This document shows positions 55,905 to 64,000 of a stretch of DNA of 64,000 bases, in pieces (positions within the stretch are counted from its first letter, which is position 1; every line of letters begins with the position of its first letter). The position numbers and the translations under genes were made by a program. Source of the DNA: Burkholderia cepacia ATCC 25416 (GTDB taxonomy: Bacteria; Pseudomonadota; Gammaproteobacteria; Burkholderiales; Burkholderiaceae). The notes under the pieces are model-generated. The model was not told the DNA's origin, made no database searches, and saw only the letters and a list, made by a program, of their open reading frames with translations. Location: assembly GCF_001411495.1 (NCBI RefSeq), contig NZ_CP012981.1, positions 2,108,001 to 2,172,000 of the forward strand, given 5' to 3'.

Positions 55905-56930
55905 TCAGGCCTTGCGCAGTTGCAGGTCGGTGGCCGGCGGGGCGACGGTTGCGCCGTCGCGCACCACGTGCGGCAGGATCAGCGACGACCGTTCGATCGC
56001 CGCGCCGCCGATGCATTCGACGAGGCGTTGCCACGCGTGGCGGCCGATGTCGCGGTTCGGCGTCGCGATGCTCGCGAGCGGCGGCGCGAGCAATTCGCCG
56101 ATCGCGATCCCGTCGAAGCCGAGCACCGACAGGTCGTCCGGGATCGAGAAACCCGCGCGGCGCAGGCCGCGCATCACGACCATCGCGAGCAGGTCGTTGC
56201 TGCAGAAGAGGGCGGTCGGGCGCGTCGCGTGTGCGGTGAGATGCGCGAGCACCGCATCGGGCAGCTCGGGCGCGTTGAAGTCGACTTCGACCGGCGGCAG
56301 CGTGGCGACGCCGCTTTCCTCGAGTGCCTGCGCATAACCGAGATGGCGCTGGCGTGCGCGATCCGACGCGGCGAGCGAGCCGGCCAGCATCAGCACGCGG
56401 CGGTGACCGCGCGCGGTCAGCAGCCGCACGCCGTCATAGGCGGCGCTGCGGTTGTCGACCGATACCGACGGGCGGCGCTGCGTGTCGTTGTGCATCAGCA
56501 CGTAATGCGGGCCTTCGTGGTCGAGCATGTCGAGCAGCGGGTGCGTGTCCGCGTCGGCGACGGTGAGGATCAGCCCTTCGACGCGCTGCTCGCGCAGCGT
56601 CTCGATCGCGTGACGCTCGCGCGCCGCGTCGTATTCGGTCGTCATCAGGATCAGCTTGAAGCCGGCCGCGGTCGCGAGTTCGTCGATGCCTTGCAGGCAG
56701 TCGGCGAACACGGGGTTCGACAGCGTCGGCACGACGACACCGACGAGCCGCGTGCGCTCGCCGCGCAGTTGCCGGCCGAGCGGGCTCGGGCGGAATTGCA
56801 GCGTGTCGATCGCGGTGCGAATTGTCTGCAGCGTGGCGGGGCTGACGGTATGCGGTGCGTTGATCGCGCGCGAGACGGTGGCGATCGAGAAGCCCGCGAG
56901 GGCAGCGACGTCCTTGATGGTCGAGGTCAT
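55905..56930 (-). CDS. LacI-family transcriptional regulator
   Basis: 341 residues. The N-terminal DNA-binding domain is STIKDVAALAGFSIATVSRAIN with the hinge RPSPLGRQL, followed by a periplasmic-binding-protein-like core (LVGVVVPTLSNPVFADCLQGI, SVDNRSAAYDGVRLL). It precedes the ABC cluster in the same direction with 73 bases between, so it is likely its repressor. A pair of inverted LacI-type operators lies immediately upstream of its own start, so it is probably autoregulated and controls the operon from one promoter. The effector is unknown. Confidence 0.88.
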   Translation of the reverse strand: MTSTIKDVAALAGFSIATVSRAINAPHTVSPATLQTIRTAIDTLQFRPSPLGRQLRGERTRLVGVVVPTLSNPVFADCLQGIDELATAAGFKLILMTTEYDAARERHAIETLREQRVEGLILTVADADTHPLLDMLDHEGPHYVLMHNDTQRRPSVSVDNRSAAYDGVRLLTARGHRRVLMLAGSLAASDRARQRHLGYAQALEESGVATLPPVEVDFNAPELPDAVLAHLTAHATRPTALFCSNDLLAMVVMRGLRRAGFSIPDDLSVLGFDGIAIGELLAPPLASIATPNRDIGRHAWQRLVECIGGAAIERSSLILPHVVRDGATVAPPATDLQLRKA

Positions 56931-56945
56931 TAACTAGCGCGATGT

Positions 56946-56980
56946 AAACGTTTTCGGCAGGGAAATTATCGAAAACGTTT
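56946..56980. promoter_or_regulatory. Paired LacI-type operators
   Basis: AAACGTTTTCG (56946-56956) and CGAAAACGTTT (56970-56980) are exact inverted copies separated by 13 bases, each containing the LacI-family core AACGTT. They lie 15-50 bases before the LacI-type start codon. Confidence 0.65.
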
Positions 56981-57235
56981 GTGACTTCGCGATGACGCAA
57001 GCGATGCCTGTTTCGCAAAAAAGCACGACACAAACATCGGACGGATGGGGGCCGCCGGACGACGCGGGTTCGATTGTATCGGGGATGTTGCGGCGCGGGA
57101 GAAAATCGCGGGCGGCGCCGTTACGGCGTCGATTGCACGGGATGAATCCGGGCGGCGCCGGGAGATGTCGCCATGCGGCGGCGCAGAATAAGGGAACGCA
57201 TGCGCAAGCAATGGTAGAATCGCGTCCGCCCTCTT
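56981..57235. other. Intergenic region between the LacI operators and the tRNA gene
   Basis: No protein gene is supported. The last part holds the tRNA promoter: a -10-like TAGAAT at 57215-57220, then a GC-rich discriminator. The -35 is weak. Confidence 0.45.
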
Positions 57236-57570
57236 GCCGGGGTGATGAAATTGGTAAACATAGCGGACTTAAAAGATTGAGTGCCCGGCCGGAAACGGTC
57301 GGTGCAGAACCCTTCAAATTCGGCGAAACCCCTGATGCGCGCATCGAGGCAACGCCGAGCCAAGCCTCGCGGCATCCGCGAGGAAGGTGTAGAGACTAGA
57401 CGGGGGGCGCCTAAGGCGCATGGGCAGCAGGCACGCCCGCGCGCGACGGTGAAGGCATAGTCCAGCGCACGAACGGCATCGCATCCGCGACGCCGGCTTT
57501 GAAAGAAGCAGTGTGACGAAAATCCGCCGCCTTAACTGGCTTGCCGGTTCGAGTCCGGTCCCCGGCACCA
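57236..57570 (+). tRNA. tRNA-Leu(UAA), interrupted by a group I intron
   Basis: The 5' exon is 57236-57270 and the 3' exon 57519-57570 with encoded CCA. Joined, they form an 87-nt leucine tRNA: acceptor stem GCCGGGG/CCCCGGC, D-arm TGATGAAATTGGTAAACATA, anticodon stem GCGGA/TCCGC with loop CTTAAAA (anticodon TAA), a long variable arm, and the T-arm with TTCGAGT, as for class II tRNAs. The intron sits after the first anticodon base, the same place as the cyanobacterial tRNA-Leu intron. Standard tRNA searches may miss or mis-split this gene. Confidence 0.9.
57271..57518 (+). ncRNA. Group I intron (probably subgroup IC3) in tRNA-Leu(UAA)
   Basis: 248 nt, with no open reading frame. P1: exon GGACTT pairs with GAGTGCC (57279-57285, one bulge) leaving a U-G pair at the 5' splice site. 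P2 (57285-57302) has a GAAA loop. P4: TCGGCG (57320-57325) / CGCCGA (57353-57358). P6: CCTCGCG (57365-57371) / CGCGAGG (57377-57383). P7: GACTA (57394-57398) / TAGTC (57458-57462), the guanosine-binding helix. The last intron base is G (57518). The segment GAGCCAAGCC resembles the cyanobacterial intron Q/R context. Self-splicing by two transesterifications is expected. Confidence 0.88.
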
Positions 57571-57884
57571 CGATCGCTTTCAGCGCGATTCGATGACGGT
57601 ACGAAAGCCCGCGAGAAGCCATGCGCTCGCGGGTTTTTTGTTTTTGGTGCGTCCGGACGCGCGTGAGCGTGGAACGTTGCCGTTGTCGCGCTGCCTTTGT
57701 CCGGTCGTTCGACCCGCGCGACTTCGCCTTGCGGTTCGTCCGCGTCCAGTGGCCCTTCGAGGCAGCGAATGCGACGCCATGTGATACTGGCCGCGCACGT
57801 CGTACTGAACGCCGTTACCGTCATCGGCACGTGTGATGCGCCGATGGAATCCAACGCAGTTTGCATCCCGCAAGACCGCCCGTC
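57571..57884. other. Gap between the tRNA and the flavin reductase-like gene
   Basis: Holds the tRNA terminator (57608-57639) and a small inverted repeat, ATCGGC / GCCGAT near 57824-57846, probably in the next promoter. No gene is seen. Confidence 0.45.
57608..57639 (+). terminator. Terminator of the tRNA-Leu gene
   Basis: CCCGCGAG (57608-57615) pairs with CTCGCGGG (57626-57633), followed by six T residues. Confidence 0.9.
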
Positions 57885-58511
57885 ATGACCGATTCGACCC
57901 ACCACTATTACGAACCGTCGCAAGGCCACGGCCTTGCACATGATCCCTTGAACGCGATCGTGGGCCCGCGCCCGATCGGCTGGATCTCGTCGCGCGGCAG
58001 CGACGGTACGGTCAACCTCGCGCCCTACAGCTTCTTCAACGCATTCAACTACCGTCCGCCGATCATCGGTTTTTCGAGCGTCGCCGCGAAGGACAGCCTG
58101 CGCAACGTGCAGGAGACTGGCGAGTTCGTATGGAACCTCGCGACGCGCGAGCTCGCCGAGCGGATGAATCAGACGTGTGCCGCGGTGCCGTACGACGTGA
58201 ACGAGTTCGAGCTGGGCGGCCTGACCGCGGTGCCGTCGCGTCTGGTCGACGTGCCGCGCGTGGCGGAAAGCGGCGTCAACTTCGAATGCAAGGTGACCGA
58301 CGTGGTTCGCCTGCGCGATCACCAGGGCGTGGAAACACCGGCGTCGCTGGTGCTCGGCGAGGTCATCGCCGTTCATATCCGGCAGGATCTGCTGAAGGAC
58401 GGCCTCTTCGACACGTTCGGCGCCGGCATCATTCTGCGCGCGGGCGGCCCGTCGGCCTACGTGCACGTCAAGCCCGACAGCCGGTTCGACCTGTTTCGCC
58501 CCGACGCATGA
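57885..58511 (+). CDS. Flavin reductase-like domain protein (RutF/DIM6 family)
   Basis: 208 residues. A flavin reductase-like split-barrel protein: GPRPIGWISSRGSDGTVNLAPYSFFNAFNYRPPIIGFSS in outline (motifs RPIGWISS and APYSFFNAF bind FMN), then NVQETGEFVWNLA and a C-terminal VKPDSRFDLFRP. It probably binds FMN and reduces it or acts on an aromatic substrate with a partner enzyme; no partner is adjacent. The ATG at 57885 is preferred over the TTG at 57861. Ends at a strong bidirectional terminator. Confidence 0.83.
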   Translation: MTDSTHHYYEPSQGHGLAHDPLNAIVGPRPIGWISSRGSDGTVNLAPYSFFNAFNYRPPIIGFSSVAAKDSLRNVQETGEFVWNLATRELAERMNQTCAAVPYDVNEFELGGLTAVPSRLVDVPRVAESGVNFECKVTDVVRLRDHQGVETPASLVLGEVIAVHIRQDLLKDGLFDTFGAGIILRAGGPSAYVHVKPDSRFDLFRPDA

Positions 58512-58567
58512 TCCGTCGCACGCTGCAACGATCGTCAAGGGCGCGCTGACGCGCCCGAACAGACGAC

Positions 58568-58606
58568 AAAAGACCCCGCGGATCTCCGGATTTCGCGGGG
58601 TCTTTT
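58568..58606. terminator. Bidirectional terminator
   Basis: AAAAGACCCCGCG (58568-58580) pairs with CGCGGGGTCTTTT (58594-58606), 13 bp with A- and T-runs on either side. Terminates the flavin reductase-like gene. Confidence 0.9.
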
Positions 58607-60149
<1,543 letters not shown>

Positions 60150-60151
60150 TC

Positions 60152-61192
60152 ATGGCGCAACACGAGACAGGCACAGCAACGCAGCCGATGACGATGATCC
60201 AGGCGCTGCGCTCGGCGATGGACGTGATGCTCGGGCGCGACAGCGACGTGGTCGTGTTCGGGCAGGACGTGGGCTATTTCGGCGGCGTGTTCCGCTGTAC
60301 CGAAGGATTGCAGAACAAATACGGGAAGTCGCGCGTGTTCGATGCGCCGATCTCCGAAAGCGGGATCGTCGGCGCGGCGGTGGGGATGGGCGCATACGGG
60401 CTGCGCCCGGTGTGCGAGATCCAGTTTGCCGATTATTTCTACCCGGCCTCCGACCAGATCGTGTCGGAAGGCGCGCGGCTGCGCTATCGCTCCGCCGGCC
60501 AGTTCACCGCACCGATGACGATCCGCATGCCCTGCGGCGGCGGCATCTACGGCGGCCAGACGCACAGCCAGAGCCCGGAGGCGATGTTCACGCAGGTGTG
60601 CGGGCTGCGCACGGTGATGCCGTCGAATCCGTACGACGCGAAAGGGCTGCTGATCGCGTCGATCGAGAACGATGATCCGGTGATCTTCCTCGAGCCGAAG
60701 CGGCTGTACAACGGGCCGTTCGACGGCCATCACGACCGGCCCGTCACGTCGTGGCTCAAGCATCCGTCGAGCGCGGTGCCCGAGGGCTACTACACGGTGC
60801 CGCTCGATACGGCCGCCGTGGTGCGTCCCGGCAACGACGTGACGGTGCTGACCTACGGCACGACGGTGCACGTGTCGCTCGCCGCGGCCGAGGAGACGGG
60901 CATCGATGCGGAGGTGATCGACCTGCGCACGCTGTGGCCGCTTGACCTCGACACGGTCGTCGCGTCGGTGCGCAAGACCGGGCGCTGTGTCGTGGTGCAC
61001 GAGGCGACGCGCACCTGCGGTTACGGGGCGGAACTGGTGTCGCTGGTCCAGGAACATTGCTTCTACCACCTCGAGGCGCCGGTCGAGCGCACGACGGGCT
61101 GGGACACGCCGTATCCGCATGCGCAGGAGTGGGCGTACTTTCCGGGCCCGGCCCGGGTCGGTGAAGCGTTGCGACGCGTGATGGAGGCGTGA
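60152..61192 (+). CDS. bkdA2: Branched-chain 2-oxoacid dehydrogenase E1 beta
   Basis: 346 residues with the transketolase pyrimidine-binding domain (DSDVVVFGQDVGYFGGVFR, FDAPISESGIVGAAVGMG) and the C-terminal transketolase domain (VLTYGTTVHVSLAAAEE, IDLRTLWPLD). Forms the alpha2-beta2 E1 with the gene upstream. The ATG at 60152 has GGAG seven bases before it; the ATG at 60146 overlaps the E1 alpha stop as ATGA and would add two residues with poor spacing. Confidence 0.94.
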   Translation: MAQHETGTATQPMTMIQALRSAMDVMLGRDSDVVVFGQDVGYFGGVFRCTEGLQNKYGKSRVFDAPISESGIVGAAVGMGAYGLRPVCEIQFADYFYPASDQIVSEGARLRYRSAGQFTAPMTIRMPCGGGIYGGQTHSQSPEAMFTQVCGLRTVMPSNPYDAKGLLIASIENDDPVIFLEPKRLYNGPFDGHHDRPVTSWLKHPSSAVPEGYYTVPLDTAAVVRPGNDVTVLTYGTTVHVSLAAAEETGIDAEVIDLRTLWPLDLDTVVASVRKTGRCVVVHEATRTCGYGAELVSLVQEHCFYHLEAPVERTTGWDTPYPHAQEWAYFPGPARVGEALRRVMEA

Positions 61193-61193
61193 G

Positions 61194-62531
61194 ATGGGGA
61201 TTCATGTCATCAAGATGCCGGATATCGGCGAAGGGATTGCCGAGGTCGAACTGGTGGCCTGGCACGTGGAAGTCGGGCAGACGATCAAGGAAGATCAGCC
61301 GCTCGCCGATGTGATGACCGACAAGGCGGCGGTCGAGATTCCGTCGCCGGTGACGGGCAAGGTGATCGAGCTCGGCGGCCGGATCGGCGAGATGATGGCG
61401 GTCGGCAGCGAGCTGATCCGCCTCGAGGTCGAAGGTGCCGGCAACCTGAAGGCCGGCGCACCGGTGCGGGAATCAAAGGTAGAAACCGCACCGGCCGCGG
61501 CCGTGCCGTCGACGGCGGTGGCCGACGCGCCGGCAGAGTCGCCCGCCAGGCCGGCGACGAAGCACGCGCCTGCGGAGCCGCGTCACGCGAAGCAGGCCGA
61601 ACGCAAGGAGCACGTGGAGCCGCCGCGCGCGGCACTCGCGCCGGGTGAACGGCCGCTCGCGTCGCCGGCCGTGCGCCAGCGCGCATGGGACATGGGCATC
61701 GAGCTGCGTTATGTGCGCGGCACGGGGGAAGCCGGACGGATCCTGCACGCGGATCTCGATGCGTATGCGGGCAGCGGCGGCGGTGCGGCGCGCGGCGCCC
61801 GCGGATCGCGGGCGCACGGCTACGACGAACGCAACGATGAAACCGAGGTGCCGGTCATCGGCTTGCGGCGTGCGATCGCGCGCAAGATGCAGGAAGCGAA
61901 GCGCCGCATTCCGCACTTCAGCTACGTCGAGGAGATCGACGTCACCGAGCTCGAATCGTTGCGTACGGATTTGAACCGCCGCTACGGCGACACGCGCGGC
62001 AAGCTCACGCCGCTGCCGCTGCTGATCCGCGCGATGGTGATCGCGTTGCGCGACTTTCCGCAGATCAACGCGCGTTTCGACGACGAAGCGGGGGTCGTCA
62101 CGCGCTATGGCGCGGTGCACATGGGCGTCGCGACGCAGACGGACAGCGGCCTCACGGTGCCGGTGCTGCGTCACGCGGAAGCGAAGGACGTGTGGTCGAT
62201 TTCCGCCGAGATCGCGCGGCTCGCCGACGCGGTGCGCACGAACCGCGCGCAGCGCGACGAACTGAGCGGCTCGACGATCACGATTTCGAGCCTCGGCGCG
62301 CTCGGCGGCATCGTGTCGACGCCGGTCATCAATCATCCCGAGGTCGGCATCGTCGGCGTGAACCGGATCGTCGAGCGGCCGATGATCCGCGACGGCGCGG
62401 TCGTCGCACGCAAGATGATGAACCTGTCGTCGTCGTTCGACCATCGTGTCGTCGACGGCGCGGACGCGGCCGAATTCATTCAGGCGGTGCGCGCGGTGCT
62501 CGAACGCCCGGCACTGCTATTCGTGGAGTGA
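61194..62531 (+). CDS. bkdB: Branched-chain 2-oxoacid dehydrogenase E2 (dihydrolipoyl acyltransferase)
   Basis: 445 residues. The lipoyl domain has the modified lysine in [12 protein letters not shown] (Lys44), followed by an Ala/Pro linker, an E3-binding domain ([27 protein letters not shown] in outline, near 160-190) and a 2-oxoacid acyltransferase domain ending in the catalytic [15 protein letters not shown]. It carries acyl groups on lipoate and transfers them to CoA. It starts one base after the E1 beta stop codon, so the genes are tightly coupled. Confidence 0.95.
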   Translation: MGIHVIKMPDIGEGIAEVELVAWHVEVGQTIKEDQPLADVMTDKAAVEIPSPVTGKVIELGGRIGEMMAVGSELIRLEVEGAGNLKAGAPVRESKVETAPAAAVPSTAVADAPAESPARPATKHAPAEPRHAKQAERKEHVEPPRAALAPGERPLASPAVRQRAWDMGIELRYVRGTGEAGRILHADLDAYAGSGGGAARGARGSRAHGYDERNDETEVPVIGLRRAIARKMQEAKRRIPHFSYVEEIDVTELESLRTDLNRRYGDTRGKLTPLPLLIRAMVIALRDFPQINARFDDEAGVVTRYGAVHMGVATQTDSGLTVPVLRHAEAKDVWSISAEIARLADAVRTNRAQRDELSGSTITISSLGALGGIVSTPVINHPEVGIVGVNRIVERPMIRDGAVVARKMMNLSSSFDHRVVDGADAAEFIQAVRAVLERPALLFVE

Positions 62532-62536
62532 GCGCA

Positions 62537-63928
62537 ATGAAGAACGAACACACCACGCTACTGGTGATCGGCGGTGGCCCGGGTGGCTACGTCGCTGCGA
62601 TTCGCGCCGGCCAGCTCGGCATCCCGACCGTGCTCGTCGAGCGCGACCGCCTCGGCGGCACGTGCCTGAACATCGGCTGCATTCCGTCGAAGGCGCTGAT
62701 CCACGTGGCCGACGCATTCGAACAGGCGCGCGGCCATGCAGGCGAGGGCGCGCTCGGGATTCGCGTGCGCACGCCCGAGATCGACATCGCGAAAAGTGTC
62801 GCATGGAAGGACGGTATCGTCGACCGGCTGACGCGCGGCGTCGGCGCGCTGCTCAAGAAGAACGGCGTGCGCGTGTTGCACGGAGACGCACAGGTGGTCG
62901 ACGGCAAGACCGTCGACGTCGTCGCCGGCGGCCACACGACGCGAATCAGCTGCGAGCACCTGCTGCTCGCGACCGGTTCCGAACCGGTCGCGCTGCCGTC
63001 GATGCCGTTCGGCGGGCATGTCGTGTCGTCCACCGAGGCACTGTCGCCCACGACCCTGCCGAAGCGGCTGGTCGTCGTCGGGGCCGGGTACATCGGGCTC
63101 GAACTCGGGATCGTCTATCGCAAGCTCGGCGTCGACGTGAGTGTCGTCGAAGCGGCGGAGCGCGTGTTGCCCGCGTACGATGCCGAACTCGCGCGGCCGG
63201 TTGCCGATTCGCTCGCGCGGCTCGGCGTGCGGCTGCTGCTCGGCCACAAGGTGCTCGGCCTCGCCGAGCACGGCGCGGTGCGCGTGCAGGCCGCCGACGG
63301 CGCGGAGCAGACGCTGCCGGCCGATCGCGTGCTGGTTGCGGTTGGCCGCCGGCCGCGCGTCGACGGCTTCGGGCTCGAGTCGTTGCCGCTCGATCGCAAC
63401 GGCCGCGCGCTCTGGATCGACGACGAATGCCGGACGTCGATGCGCAACGTCTGGGCGATCGGCGACGTGGCCGGCGAGCCGATGCTCGCGCATCGCGCGA
63501 TGGCGCAGGGCGAGATGGTGGCCGAGCTGATCGCCGGGAAGCGCCGCAAGTTCATGCCCGCATCGATCCCGGCCGTGTGCTTCACCGATCCGGAGATCGT
63601 CACGGCCGGCTGGTCGCCGGACGACGCGCGGGCGGCCGGTGTCGATTGCGTGAGCGCGTCGTTCCCGTTCGCGGCGAACGGGCGCGCGATGACGCTGCAG
63701 GCAACCGACGGCTTCGTGCGCGTGGTCGCGCGGCGCGACAACCACCTGATCGTCGGCTGGCAAGCGGTCGGGCGCGGCGTGTCGGAGCTGGCGGCGGCGT
63801 TCTCGCAGTCGCTGGAGATGGGCGCGCGGCTGGAGGACATCGGCGGCACGATCCATGCGCATCCGACGCTGGGTGAAGCACTGCAGGAGGCCGCGCTGCG
63901 TGCGCTCGGGCATGCGTTGCATGTCTGA
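62537..63928 (+). CDS. lpdV: Dihydrolipoyl dehydrogenase E3 of the branched-chain complex
   Basis: 463 residues. FAD-binding GGGPGG (12-17), redox-active disulfide [13 protein letters not shown] (Cys43 and Cys48), NAD-binding [13 protein letters not shown], and the C-terminal [11 protein letters not shown] with the catalytic His-Glu pair. It reoxidises E2-bound dihydrolipoamide. The ATG at 62537 has GGAG eight bases upstream. Last gene of the bkd operon, closed by a strong terminator. Confidence 0.95.
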   Translation: MKNEHTTLLVIGGGPGGYVAAIRAGQLGIPTVLVERDRLGGTCLNIGCIPSKALIHVADAFEQARGHAGEGALGIRVRTPEIDIAKSVAWKDGIVDRLTRGVGALLKKNGVRVLHGDAQVVDGKTVDVVAGGHTTRISCEHLLLATGSEPVALPSMPFGGHVVSSTEALSPTTLPKRLVVVGAGYIGLELGIVYRKLGVDVSVVEAAERVLPAYDAELARPVADSLARLGVRLLLGHKVLGLAEHGAVRVQAADGAEQTLPADRVLVAVGRRPRVDGFGLESLPLDRNGRALWIDDECRTSMRNVWAIGDVAGEPMLAHRAMAQGEMVAELIAGKRRKFMPASIPAVCFTDPEIVTAGWSPDDARAAGVDCVSASFPFAANGRAMTLQATDGFVRVVARRDNHLIVGWQAVGRGVSELAAAFSQSLEMGARLEDIGGTIHAHPTLGEALQEAALRALGHALHV

Positions 63929-63947
63929 GGGGCGGGTGTGACAGGGG

Positions 63948-63984
63948 GCCGCCGGTGCGCAGCGTGCGCACCGGCGGCTTTTCG
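63948..63984 (+). terminator. Terminator of the bkd operon
   Basis: GCCGCCGGTGCGCA (63948-63961) and TGCGCACCGGCGGC (63965-63978) form a perfect 14-bp stem around GCG, followed by TTTT. Confidence 0.9.
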
Positions 63985-64000
63985 TTTGAGGCGCCGGCTT

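Noticed and set aside
57271..57518. Reading the intron as an unrelated spacer between two tRNA fragments
   Set aside because: The halves complete each other exactly, the splice sites fit P1 and the terminal G, and P4, P6 and P7 pair, so a group I intron explains the sequence better than a degraded tRNA.
57411..58538. Minus-strand reading frame across the intron and flavin reductase gene
   Set aside because: It overlaps the tRNA 3' exon and intron and is antisense to a recognisable protein; composition is not protein-like.

Overview
The window looks like a chromosomal segment of a Burkholderia species, probably of the B. cepacia complex. This is an inference from the very high GC content, the strongly GC-ending codon use and the set of protein families. 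Gene density is high and there are no transposases, phage genes, rRNA operons or CRISPR arrays. The content is mostly housekeeping, transport and regulation.

Layout. 1-5.0 kb: a truncated PAS-GGDEF-EAL protein, a secreted peroxiredoxin, an NAD(P)-binding SDR, a NYN/LOTUS-domain protein and a VOC-fold protein. 5.1-14.1 kb: an mdtABC-type RND efflux operon and an IclR regulator. 14.2-14.5 kb: an unusually structured intergenic stretch with tandem plus-strand terminators (candidate small RNA). 14.7-21.3 kb: a PhoX-like phosphatase, amtB with a sigma-54 promoter, a small membrane protein, an Ala-rich lipoprotein, an Rrf2 regulator and an SDR gene sharing one operator motif, and an Lrp/AsnC regulator. 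21.4-29.4 kb: an fbpABC-type Fe(III) importer with a Fur-like palindrome, a 53-residue membrane protein, a ProY-like permease and a FUSC-family protein. 29.5-39.3 kb: recC-recB-recD-arfB, with overlapping start and stop codons at every junction. 39.3-45.2 kb: an EAL protein, a DMT exporter, two small lipoproteins, and thiC behind a TPP riboswitch. 45.5-47.3 kb: a Met-rich secreted protein, a cytochrome b561 and a YedY/MsrP-like molybdoenzyme, a layout resembling known periplasmic hypochlorite/methionine-sulfoxide defence modules. 47.4-51.0 kb: a HigBA-type toxin-antitoxin pair, a candidate small RNA or leader, an EamA transporter and an MFS exporter. 51.1-57.0 kb: a LacI-type regulator, a binding-protein ABC importer and a GpdQ/CpdA-like phosphodiesterase, forming one likely organophosphate-uptake unit. 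57.2-57.6 kb: a tRNA-Leu(UAA) gene split by a 248-nt group I intron. 57.9-63.9 kb: a flavin reductase-like protein and the branched-chain 2-oxoacid dehydrogenase operon bkdA1-bkdA2-bkdB-lpdV, closed by a strong terminator.

The most notable element is the intron-containing tRNA-Leu. The exon halves, the P1 helix with a U-G pair at the splice site, P2 with a GAAA loop, P4, P6, P7 and the terminal G can all be read directly from the sequence. Next in interest are the Met-rich protein/cytochrome/molybdoenzyme module, the structured RNA region at 14.2-14.5 kb, the shared Rrf2 operator pair, and a likely sliding-clamp-binding motif inside a RecD insertion.
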